This document shows positions 1 to 5,293 of a DNA stretch of 5,293 nt, piece by piece (the stretch's first letter is position 1; each line of letters starts with the position of its first letter). This DNA is from an uncultured Hungatella sp. Its GTDB lineage: Bacteria > Bacillota > Clostridia > Lachnospirales > Lachnospiraceae. A program made the position numbers and the translations under genes. The notes under the pieces were generated by a model. The model did no database searches. It had not been told where the DNA came from and saw only the letters and a list, made by a program, of their open reading frames with translations. The stretch covers positions 1-5,293 of the forward strand of contig CAUEKH010000209.1 in the NCBI GenBank assembly GCA_959018155.1, given 5' to 3'.

Positions 1-682
1 CCAGCTGCGGATTCTTCATATTCAGTTCATCAAATATATCTCTTTCTGTACTGCGGTCCACATGGTTCATCACATCGGCGATGTAATTGAGTCCGCCCAC
101 CTCCATGGCCTCCTCTGAGGAGGAAGAACCAATCTTCTTCTCTAAGACTTCTTCCGCAATCTTAATGGCCATTGGCAGCGCCCGGTCCATATTGGCAATT
201 CTCTCCACCACATCGACCCGCGTCTCCTGGGGCAGATTGGCGATAATCTTCGATGCCTGTTCCGGCGTCGCGTAGGAGAGAATCAGCGCCAGAGTCTGTG
301 GATGCTCATTCTGGATCGCTGTCATCAGGGTTTTATAATCCACCTTGCGTATAAAATTAAATGCCTTCGTCTTCAGCGCCTTGCTGACCCGATCCATCAG
401 GCTCTTTGCCTGCTGCTGGCCAAACGCCTTCTCAAGGACTTCCCGGGCGTAGTCCCTTCCGCCCTCTGTGATGACCTTCTCCGTCACACAGCAGTTATAA
501 AAATCTTTGGCGATATCCTCCAGTTCGTCCTGCGACATGTGGGGGAGTTTCGTAATTTCCATGGACAGCTGTTCTACTTCATTTTCTGTCAGATACCGAA
601 ATACCATGGAGGCCCGTTCGGTTCCAAGCATGGATATGACGGCGGCCGCCTTTTCTGCCGGTCGTTTTTCTTCTGCTGGCAT
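1..682 (-). CDS. fliG: Flagellar motor switch protein FliG (partial, C-terminus beyond window)
   Basis: FliG is the cytoplasmic rotor protein of the flagellar C ring. It sits on the FliF C-terminus, and its C-terminal domain takes torque from MotA. I translated this frame by hand: 227 complete codons are present before the window edge. The N-terminal domain that binds FliF spans about residues 1-100 (it begins MPAEEKRPAEKAAAVISMLG). The middle domain carries the family hallmark EHPQ at residues 126-129, within NEHPQTLALILSY. The conserved hinge and helix GGLNYIADVMNHVDRSTERD lies at about 196-215. FliG proteins are usually about 330-340 residues, so roughly the last 110, including the charged torque helix, lie outside the window. 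The ATG at 682-680 follows the fliF stop after one base, with a Shine-Dalgarno inside the fliF end, which points to translational coupling. No frameshift or missing key residue is visible in the part seen. Confidence 0.97.
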   Translation of the reverse strand, partial: MPAEEKRPAEKAAAVISMLGTERASMVFRYLTENEVEQLSMEITKLPHMSQDELEDIAKDFYNCCVTEKVITEGGRDYAREVLEKAFGQQQAKSLMDRVSKALKTKAFNFIRKVDYKTLMTAIQNEHPQTLALILSYATPEQASKIIANLPQETRVDVVERIANMDRALPMAIKIAEEVLEKKIGSSSSEEAMEVGGLNYIADVMNHVDRSTERDIFDELNMKNPQL

Positions 683-683
683 G

Positions 684-2312
684 TTACCTCTTGTCCTCCT
701 TCAACCATGTACTAATCATGGACGCGATAATCTCCGGATTCATCTCCGCGAAGGAGCGTACCTGGTCCACCGGATCGTCGGGGTCGCCTACTTTCACGTA
801 CGGCTTTTTGATATCATTCTGCACCGCTTCTTCTGCGGCACGCCCGGCAGTCACTTCTGCCGTCTCCTCGTTCTCCCCGTCAAACGCCTCAAACAATTCC
901 TTATCTTCTTTTTGCTGTTTCTTTCTTCTACGATGGGAGAAAAGAGACATCAGAATCAACAGAATCAGCAGAATTGCCACACCGCCGGCCACCAGAAGGC
1001 GGTAATCAACGCCTGCGAGAACCGGCGCCTGGACCGGTACAACCGGGGTTACCGGTTCCGCAGCTTTCTCCGTCTCGATCTGCTGGAAACTCGACACCAC
1101 AATGTCCTCCGGCAGGATATTGGCAGCCTTGGAAGCCGCGTCAATCAGCTGCTGTTTCTTCGCTTCCGTCAAATTGTTATCATTAACTGTAATGGCTACG
1201 GTAGCCTTCTGAAGCTTTACATTGTCCTTCTCGATCTGTTTCTTAATGTAACCGACCAGGTAATCGACATCCCGGTAATATTCGCCGCCCGACTGGTTAA
1301 AGCCGCCATTTCCGGCAGCCCCGTACGTCGGGATATCGGTATTATTTTCCTCACCGGCAACGCCTCCGGCCCCTCCGCCGCTTCCGTTCACAGTCTGGCC
1401 TTCTTTAAACTTGTCCACGACGCCCTGGCCGTTGTCCTGAGGCTCATACTGCAGGTCTTCCGTGATCATCCGGTCATAATCAATCACCACCGTGGCCGAT
1501 ACACGAATCTGAGACGGCGGATACGCCAGTGTGAGCACATTCATAATCTTATCCGCCAGACGTTCCTCCACCTTCTCCTCAAAATCGAGCCGCCCCAGTC
1601 CATATCCTCCGGCATCGCCCACAGAGTCTGAAACCATCTCCTGCATCGTATCCGCGTTCACAACGGTTACATTTTCCGGGAGAAGCTTCGGTACGCTGTT
1701 GGCAATTAACTTCTTGATAGCCGCCACCTTCTCCGGTGACAGTTCATACGACGGCATCATCGTTAAGGAAACGGAACCCGTGCTGTCGGCCCCCTGCTCA
1801 TCCCACACGTAGTTGGAATCATCCGTCACGTTGAGGGTCACGATAGCATTCTTAATTCCGGTCATATCCTTTAACGTCCGCTCCATCCTGTCCTGAAGGT
1901 TTAAAAGAAGGTACTGTTTCTTCTCAAATTCCGTCGTTGTGAATCCCATATTATCCGAAAAAATGTCAAAAGGAAGTGCCGTTTTCGGATACCCCAACTC
2001 AGACATCTCAAGCATGATGTCACCAAGCTGGTTCTCCGGAACCGTCACTTCGCCTTCTGAATTTCGTCTGGCAGTAATACCCCTTCCGTTCAAAACCGCC
2101 AGAATCTCATTATTCTCTTCCTTTGATATGCCAGGAAACAGCGTCACATAGTTTCCAGTTTTATCTGTATTCAGAAAAACTGCCGCCACAATTGCGATCA
2201 CTACTGCCACTGCCAGTCCGGCCGCGGCCATTTTCTTCTTTTTACTGTCTAAAACACGGCTGACAGCCCCGTTTCTGTCAACCGTCGACTTTAATTTCTC
2301 TTTCATACCCAT
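684..2312 (-). CDS. fliF: Flagellar MS-ring protein FliF
   Basis: FliF multimerises in the cytoplasmic membrane to form the MS ring, the base on which the rod, export gate and C ring assemble. The 542 residues match the usual family length. Transmembrane helix 1 is at about 28-47, after a KKKK stretch. The YscJ/FliF ring-building domain follows at about 48-225 (LPFDIFSD at 113-120; ERTLKDMTGIKNAIVTLNV at 144-162). The FliF-specific extracytoplasmic domain runs to about 415, with a Gly-rich loop at 310-345 containing DIPTYG (326-331). Helix 2 is at about 437-459, followed by RRRKK. The cytoplasmic tail ends in the FliG-binding motif FAEMNPEIIASMISTWL (522-538). The gene starts 29 bp after fliE. 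The start is ambiguous: ATG-GGT-ATG puts a weak GGTGGA site 3 bases before Met1 but 9 bases before Met3 (position 2306), so the 540-residue form starting at Met3 may be the true product. Confidence 0.97.
   Translation of the reverse strand: MGMKEKLKSTVDRNGAVSRVLDSKKKKMAAAGLAVAVVIAIVAAVFLNTDKTGNYVTLFPGISKEENNEILAVLNGRGITARRNSEGEVTVPENQLGDIMLEMSELGYPKTALPFDIFSDNMGFTTTEFEKKQYLLLNLQDRMERTLKDMTGIKNAIVTLNVTDDSNYVWDEQGADSTGSVSLTMMPSYELSPEKVAAIKKLIANSVPKLLPENVTVVNADTMQEMVSDSVGDAGGYGLGRLDFEEKVEERLADKIMNVLTLAYPPSQIRVSATVVIDYDRMITEDLQYEPQDNGQGVVDKFKEGQTVNGSGGGAGGVAGEENNTDIPTYGAAGNGGFNQSGGEYYRDVDYLVGYIKKQIEKDNVKLQKATVAITVNDNNLTEAKKQQLIDAASKAANILPEDIVVSSFQQIETEKAAEPVTPVVPVQAPVLAGVDYRLLVAGGVAILLILLILMSLFSHRRRKKQQKEDKELFEAFDGENEETAEVTAGRAAEEAVQNDIKKPYVKVGDPDDPVDQVRSFAEMNPEIIASMISTWLKEDKR
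694..701 (-). promoter_or_regulatory. Ribosome binding site of fliG inside the end of fliF
   Basis: The minus strand reads AAGGAGGA here, 11 bases before the fliG ATG at 682. It lies within the last codons of fliF (those for the LKEDKR tail). A second, closer GAGG lies 4 bases before the ATG. Together with the one-base gap between the fliF stop and the fliG start, this indicates coupled translation of ring and rotor proteins. Confidence 0.75.
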
Positions 2313-2315
2313 AAA

Positions 2316-2321
2316 TCCACC
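2316..2321 (-). promoter_or_regulatory. Weak ribosome binding site of fliF
   Basis: GGTGGA is the best Shine-Dalgarno-like match before fliF and is poorer than those of its neighbours. Its distance is 3 bases to the ATG at 2312 and 9 bases to the in-frame ATG at 2306, which favours the later start. Ribosomes arriving from fliE, 29 bp upstream, may supply part of the initiation. Confidence 0.45.
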
Positions 2322-2341
2322 ACTGCGTTCTTTCTGTTATT

Positions 2342-2650
2342 TTAGATCTGCATTCCCATAATCTGTGTATATGCACTGACCACCTTGCTTGTAAGCTGGG
2401 TCGTAAATTCTATCGCCGCGGCGGACTGCTCTGCCTGAATCAAAGCTGTATGTAAATTGTCAACCTGGCCGGCAGCAAGCATCTGATCCATCTTCTGAGT
2501 GTCGCTTACTGCCTGATCTGCCTCGTCAATTGCCTCCTTTAAAATGTTCTTAAACTGATTCTCGTCTTTTATCTGCGGGGCTGCAGCTGTCTTCTTCATC
2601 TCATCTAAAGATGCAACGCTGTCCATCCTCGTAATAGGTACAATAAACAT
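2342..2650 (-). CDS. fliE: Flagellar hook-basal body protein FliE
   Basis: FliE is a small protein, exported early by the flagellar type III system, that joins the FliF MS ring to the proximal rod. The 102-residue length fits the family. The N-terminus (MFIVPITRMDSVASLDEMKK) is variable. A helical segment FKNILKEAIDEADQAVSD covers 33-50. The C-terminal helix pair carries the diagnostic pattern, with DNLHTALIQAEQSAAAIEF at 64-82 and LTSKVVSAYTQIMGMQI at 86-102; the closing VxAYxxIMxMQ is typical of FliE. There is no signal peptide, as expected for a type III substrate. It has a strong ribosome binding site and its own sigma-A-type promoter, and is followed by fliF after 29 bp and then fliG. 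The flgB and flgC genes often found directly upstream are not there. Confidence 0.96.
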   Translation of the reverse strand: MFIVPITRMDSVASLDEMKKTAAAPQIKDENQFKNILKEAIDEADQAVSDTQKMDQMLAAGQVDNLHTALIQAEQSAAAIEFTTQLTSKVVSAYTQIMGMQI

Positions 2651-2654
2651 ATTT

Positions 2655-2661
2655 CCCCTCC
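2655..2661 (-). promoter_or_regulatory. Ribosome binding site of fliE
   Basis: The minus strand reads GGAGGGG. Its GGAGG core ends 6 bases before the ATG at 2650, which is near-ideal Bacillota spacing and fixes this start. Confidence 0.85.
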
Positions 2662-2707
2662 AAATGCCCCTGACCTTCGTATTCGGTTACAAAAATCCAT
2701 TAATTTA

Positions 2708-2736
2708 AGTATAGTCACAAAAATGCGTTACGTCAA
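2708..2736 (-). promoter_or_regulatory. Sigma-A-type promoter driving fliE-fliF-fliG
   Basis: On the minus strand the -35 box TTGACG (2736-2731) and the -10 box TATACT (2713-2708) are separated by exactly 17 bases. Each box is one mismatch from consensus. Transcription would start near 2701, leaving a leader of about 50 bases before the fliE ATG. The boxes do not resemble the flagellar sigma-D/sigma-28 pattern (TAAA with GCCGATAA). The surroundings are AT-rich. This is a sequence match only; no start site has been measured. Confidence 0.8.
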
Positions 2737-2748
2737 CTCAAACGTGAC
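2727..2748 (-). repeat. Imperfect inverted repeat over the -35 box
   Basis: The arms GTCACGT (2748-2742) and ACGTAAC (2733-2727) flank an 8-base loop, TTGAGTTG, and pair at 6 of 7 positions. The right part overlaps the TTGACG -35 box. The downstream sequence reads GCATTTTT, so in the transcript of the upstream gene it could form a weak hairpin with a short U tract. It may be an operator, a poor terminator for the wall-protein pair, or neither. The stem is too weak to call a terminator. Confidence 0.35.
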
Positions 2749-2765
2749 AAAATCTTAATCGTTAA

Positions 2766-4001
2766 TTAATAAACCATCACGCCATCCTGATTTAAATAGA
2801 AACCTCCCACATACGTATTTTTAAGAAGACACCCATTTTCCGGGTTGAAATAGTACCATTTTCCATTGTCTAACAGCCATTCGGTGTGCATACTTCCGTC
2901 CCCGTCCAGGTAATACGTGTTACCGTCCAAGGTCAGCCAGCCGGACACCATCGCGCCGTCATTTCCCAGATAATACCATTTCCGGCCATCCTGTAACCAG
3001 CCCGTCTGCATCACTCCGTTGGCATCCAGAAAATAATACCGTCCATTTTTCACCTGCCAGCCCGTCATCATATAGCCGTCATAGTCGAACAGATACCAGG
3101 CGCCGCCAATGACCTGCCACGTCCCCTTCGGATACGTGCCATCTACATTCCGGTACCACCAGCCCTCCCGGTCCTTCACCCAGCCAAGCTGTGCCGGAGT
3201 GATCCCTGAATTCCCCGAATTGCCGGTATTTCCCCCGTCCGACGGTCCCGGTGTTTCTCCACGGCCGCCGAAGTTTAAAAGCTGGTCACTGTCAATATCA
3301 CACTCGTCAGACCAGGTCCACTCTCCGCTGGTAATGTAAGTCTCCTCCTGGCTGTCCTTCGGAATCGCCCGCACCTTGAACTGGTATCTGCCGGCTCTCG
3401 TCATATAAGGATAAAAGTCAAATGATGTGGCATTGACCTTCGGAATACTGCCCACCGTCTGGTCATCACAGTAAAGCTTCAGTTCATAGGCGCCGGCATA
3501 CGGAACCGGCTCCCAGGAAGCCTTACCCACAGGATACCCCACCCACTCCGCCGAATCCGGCATCTCCAAAATTCCGGAAGCCGGTGTCAGCGTCACGGTG
3601 AGAAGCAGCGTTTCATTGTTATTCTTCGGTTTGACACTGGAGTAGGTTCCCCCTGCAATCTGGAACTTGGACGACCCTGTCACCTTTTTAAAATAGTACC
3701 CGCTTCTGGCATGAATCTCAATCTTTACCTTCGGCAGATCGCCCGGTTCCCAGTACTCCTTTTTATTGCCCACCCATTCATACGCTCCGATTGTATAGAG
3801 ACTGCTGTTGGCCGTCACATAGACGGTGGCAGCCTCCGTATCGTAGTCGGCCCTGACATCGGACTGAATCGAGATCGAGACCGATTCAATCGCCGTCCGC
3901 GTCTCATTTTTCAAAGCGGCGAAAGAGACGCCGGCAAATCCCGTTGAGAACATAACACACATAAGCGCCGCCGCTGCCGCTCTTTTCCAAATCTTTAACA
4001 T
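2766..4001 (-). CDS. Secreted cell-wall-binding repeat protein (second of a paralogous pair)
   Basis: This is a 411-residue exported protein of unknown specific role. A Sec signal peptide (MLKIWKR, then a hydrophobic core, then VSFA) covers about 1-28. Residues 36-140 form a beta-rich domain not recognised by eye, with PKVKIEI (90-96), SGYYF (100-104) and GGTYSSV (117-123). Residues 151-231 look fibronectin-III-like (ASWEPVPYAGAYELKLYC, then YQFKVRAI). A Gly/Ser/Asn/Pro linker at 244-268 leads into about seven choline-binding-type repeats (273-411), which in this family bind choline or other glycan-linked wall groups. No amidase, lysozyme, peptidase or sortase motif is seen, so it is probably a structural or adhesive wall protein. 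It starts 17 bp after its paralogue, with GGGAGG 5 bases before the ATG, so the two are probably cotranscribed. It ends 115 bp before fliE with no strong terminator. Confidence 0.9.
   Translation of the reverse strand: MLKIWKRAAAAALMCVMFSTGFAGVSFAALKNETRTAIESVSISIQSDVRADYDTEAATVYVTANSSLYTIGAYEWVGNKKEYWEPGDLPKVKIEIHARSGYYFKKVTGSSKFQIAGGTYSSVKPKNNNETLLLTVTLTPASGILEMPDSAEWVGYPVGKASWEPVPYAGAYELKLYCDDQTVGSIPKVNATSFDFYPYMTRAGRYQFKVRAIPKDSQEETYITSGEWTWSDECDIDSDQLLNFGGRGETPGPSDGGNTGNSGNSGITPAQLGWVKDREGWWYRNVDGTYPKGTWQVIGGAWYLFDYDGYMMTGWQVKNGRYYFLDANGVMQTGWLQDGRKWYYLGNDGAMVSGWLTLDGNTYYLDGDGSMHTEWLLDNGKWYYFNPENGCLLKNTYVGGFYLNQDGVMVY
2769..3185 (-). repeat. Seven choline-binding-type wall repeats (second protein)
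   Basis: The C-terminal third of the protein, residues 273-411, consists of units of about 20 residues with the pattern GW...(D/N)G.WYY....G.M. Examples are LQDGRKWYYLGNDGAMVSGW and VKNGRYYFLDANGVMQTGW. The first unit is longer (WVKDREGWWYRNVDGTY) and the last is short and ends the protein (GGFYLNQDGVMVY). The aromatic positions that form ligand pockets between neighbouring units in known choline-binding modules are kept in most units. The ligand in this organism is not known. Confidence 0.85.
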
Positions 4002-4006
4002 AGAAA

Positions 4007-4012
4007 CCTCCC
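4007..4012 (-). promoter_or_regulatory. Ribosome binding site of the second wall-binding protein
   Basis: GGGAGG lies 5 bases before the ATG at 4001, inside the 17 bp gap after the upstream stop (TAG at 4021-4019). The surrounding purine run (AGAGGAGAGGGAGG, 4020-4007) starts within that stop codon. There is no room for a separate promoter, which supports an operon. Confidence 0.8.
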
Positions 4013-4018
4013 TCTCCT

Positions 4019-5248
4019 CTATGGATTCCAGACTCCGTCCGGATTAATATAATAATTTTCCACCGCCTGATCCCTTACCATCTTTCCGCTCACCGGATCG
4101 AGGTAATACCACGCCCCCTTGTATTTAATCCAGCGCGTCGCCATCGTACCGTCCGGGTTCATATAGTACCAGTCATTTCCCAGCTGCAGCCAGCCGCCGG
4201 CAGCTTTCCCGTTCTGCGGGTCCAAATAATACCACATCCGGTTGTACTGGAACCAGCCGCTCACCATATCCCCGTTGCTGGTCAGATAGTATTCATGTCC
4301 ATTTTTCGTCTGCCAGCCGGTCAGCATATAGCCATTCATGTCGAAGAGATACCATTTATTATTGATGATTTTCCAGCAGTTGACCGGATAAGTCCCGTCA
4401 GCCTCCTGATACCACCAGCCATTCCGATCCTGCCTCCAGCCCGGGGCTCCGGAATCCGGCGTATCTTTCACCGTTTTCTTTGCCGTCCCCCGCTCCTCTG
4501 CGGCTTCCGCATCCCGTTTCGTTATTTCCTGAAAATCAGACTCCGTCCATTCCCCCGGTTCCAGATACTCTTTATCCGCCTCCGTCTTTGCAATAGCCCG
4601 AACCTTAAAACAGTAATCTCCCCGCCTCGTCATATACGGGAAAAAATCGTAGGTGACAGAGGTCGTCTTATCCACATGGTAAACCATAGAATCGCCGCAG
4701 TAGAGTTTCAGTTCATAGGCCGGCGCATGTTCCAGCTTCTCCCAGCGTGCCTTACCGGTGGGAGTCTGCTCCCACCAGGCGCTCTCCACCGTTCTGAGAG
4801 TCCCCTTCACCGGTTTCAGCTTTACCGACAGCGTAATACTGTGGTTATCACTCCCTTTTCCCACCGACGAGTAGGAAGCCCCGCGAATCGTCGTCTTTCC
4901 TGCATTGATAGAGGAAAAATAATATCCTTCCTCCGTCTCCAGTACAATATTAACCTTCGGCACCTCTCCCGCCTTCCAGCTTCCCCTGGAATTCGCAAAT
5001 TCCGCCGATACCACCCGGTATTTCGGACTGTTCGCCTCCGCGGAAACCGTCCCCTCATCCGAATCCGCCACAATCGAGGACGTAACCTTAACAGAAACCG
5101 CCTTAACAGCCTCCTCCGCCTTCGCCGAAGCAGCAAAGACAAAAATCATAAAAAATACCGCCATAACAAAAACAGCCGCCGGCTGCTCCTGCCATCTCCG
5201 CCTCACCCGGCCGCCCGAACTCCCATTTCCCTCTGATAACCGCGCCAT
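4019..5248 (-). CDS. Secreted cell-wall-binding repeat protein (first of a paralogous pair)
   Basis: This is a 409-residue exported paralogue of the next gene. The ATG at 5248 is chosen because GGGGGGAG lies 6 bases before it; an in-frame ATG at 5293, at the window edge, would add 15 charged residues and looks unlikely. A long basic N-region (RVRRRWQ) precedes a hydrophobic core at about 23-41, with probable cleavage after SAKA (44). Residues 48-148 match the unknown beta-rich domain of the paralogue (GEVPKVNI, EGYYF, ASYSSV). Residues 155-237 are fibronectin-III-like (PAYELKLYC, then FFPYMTRRGDYCFKVRAI). A charged linker (240-268), unlike the neutral one in the paralogue, leads to about seven choline-binding-type repeats (270-409). 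No enzyme motif is visible. It should sit at the wall surface through the repeats. Its promoter is outside the window. Confidence 0.88.
   Translation of the reverse strand: MARLSEGNGSSGGRVRRRWQEQPAAVFVMAVFFMIFVFAASAKAEEAVKAVSVKVTSSIVADSDEGTVSAEANSPKYRVVSAEFANSRGSWKAGEVPKVNIVLETEEGYYFSSINAGKTTIRGASYSSVGKGSDNHSITLSVKLKPVKGTLRTVESAWWEQTPTGKARWEKLEHAPAYELKLYCGDSMVYHVDKTTSVTYDFFPYMTRRGDYCFKVRAIAKTEADKEYLEPGEWTESDFQEITKRDAEAAEERGTAKKTVKDTPDSGAPGWRQDRNGWWYQEADGTYPVNCWKIINNKWYLFDMNGYMLTGWQTKNGHEYYLTSNGDMVSGWFQYNRMWYYLDPQNGKAAGGWLQLGNDWYYMNPDGTMATRWIKYKGAWYYLDPVSGKMVRDQAVENYYINPDGVWNP
4022..4441 (-). repeat. Seven choline-binding-type wall repeats (first protein)
   Basis: Residues 270-409 repeat the GW....G.WYY...G.M pattern, for example QTKNGHEYYLTSNGDMVSGW and FQYNRMWYYLDPQNGKAAGG. 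The array opens with the same longer unit (WRQDRNGWWYQEADGTYP) and ends with the same short unit (ENYYINPDGVWNP) as the paralogue. That shows whole-gene duplication rather than independent gain of repeats. Two units carry WYYLDP with one extra residue, the form seen in many clostridial wall-binding modules. Confidence 0.85.
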
Positions 5249-5254
5249 AATCTT

Positions 5255-5262
5255 CTCCCCCC
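5255..5262 (-). promoter_or_regulatory. Ribosome binding site deciding the start of the first wall-binding protein
   Basis: GGGGGGAG ends 6 bases before the ATG at 5248. The alternative ATG at 5293 sits at the window edge, so its upstream region cannot be judged, and the residues it would add (METGE-like charged sequence, MEIGETEKENRGEKI) do not resemble a signal peptide start. Confidence 0.7.
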
Positions 5263-5293
5263 GATTCTCTTTCTCTGTCTCCCCAATCTCCAT

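Larger units (their letters stand above)
2686..2753 (-). repeat. Three ATTTT(T)GTNAC elements spanning the fliE promoter
   Basis: The minus strand holds ATTTTGTCAC (2753-2744), ATTTTTGTGAC (2724-2714) and ATTTTTGTAAC (2696-2686). Their right ends are 30 and 28 bases apart, close to three helical turns. The first lies upstream of the -35 box, the second fills the spacer directly against the -10 box, and the third lies just after the expected start site. This layout would suit a regulator binding to one face of the promoter. The elements are short and AT-rich, so chance is possible. No known operator is recognised. Confidence 0.4.

Noticed and set aside
507..1631. 374-codon open frame on the plus strand opposite fliF
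   Set aside because: It lies almost wholly antisense to fliF and the start of fliG, whose protein signatures are unmistakable. The translation is rich in Arg, His, Leu and Ile, with no domain logic, as expected of a shadow frame.
2651..2765. Possible small RNA or riboswitch in the gap before fliE
   Set aside because: The gap is only 115 bases, AT-rich, with a single weak hairpin that overlaps the promoter. The expected leader of about 50 bases shows no recognisable aptamer.
2769..4441. Wall repeats as part of a phage endolysin or autolysin
   Set aside because: Such repeats often anchor lytic enzymes, but no amidase, glucosaminidase, lysozyme or NlpC/P60 catalytic motif occurs in either protein. 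Both carry Sec signal peptides, and no phage genes are nearby.
4822..5142. 106-codon Arg-rich open frame on the minus strand inside the first wall-binding gene
   Set aside because: It is an alternative frame within a well-supported gene; its Arg runs come from reading the same bases out of frame. No ribosome binding site was noted.
4295..5236. 313-codon open frame on the plus strand opposite the first wall-binding protein
   Set aside because: It is the antisense shadow of a gene with signal peptide, domains and repeats. The product is a low-complexity Arg/Pro/Leu/Ile string with no recognisable family.
5257..5262. Six-G run in the ribosome binding site of the first wall-binding protein as a phase-variation tract
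   Set aside because: Six bases is short for slipped-strand switching, and the run fits a normal purine-rich Shine-Dalgarno. No second allele is visible.

Overview
The window carries five genes, all on the minus strand and read from right to left. In transcription order they are two secreted proteins with cell-wall-binding repeats (5248-4019 and 4001-2766), then fliE (2650-2342), fliF (2312-684) and the first two thirds of fliG (682 to the window edge). Almost every base is coding. The only real intergenic gap is the 115 bp between the second secreted protein and fliE.

The sequence suggests a flagellated Gram-positive Bacillota of the Clostridia, most likely Lachnospiraceae-like. The reasons are the choline-binding-type wall repeats behind Sec signal peptides, strong purine-rich ribosome binding sites, middling GC content, and a FliF whose periplasmic-type domain differs in detail from the proteobacterial form. 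The genus cannot be fixed from this sequence.

Region by region: (1) 4019-5248 and 4001-2766 form a two-gene unit, 17 bp apart. The proteins are paralogues sharing one layout: signal peptide, a beta-rich domain of unknown function, a fibronectin-III-like domain, a linker, and about seven 20-residue aromatic/glycine repeats. Neither has a recognisable catalytic domain. (2) 2651-2765 is AT-rich. It holds a near-consensus sigma-A promoter pointing at fliE, an inverted repeat over its -35 box, and three ATTTT(T)GTNAC elements spaced 28-30 bp. (3) fliE-fliF-fliG is the standard order for the start of flagellar basal-body assembly. FliE joins the MS ring to the rod, FliF is the MS ring, and FliG is the rotor protein bound to the FliF C-terminal tail.

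The main point of interest is the neighbourhood. In many Bacillota flgB and flgC directly precede fliE, but here the neighbour is a pair of exported wall-binding proteins, and fliE has its own promoter. Whether the pair serves the flagellum, for example where the rod crosses the thick wall, or is merely adjacent cannot be decided from this window.
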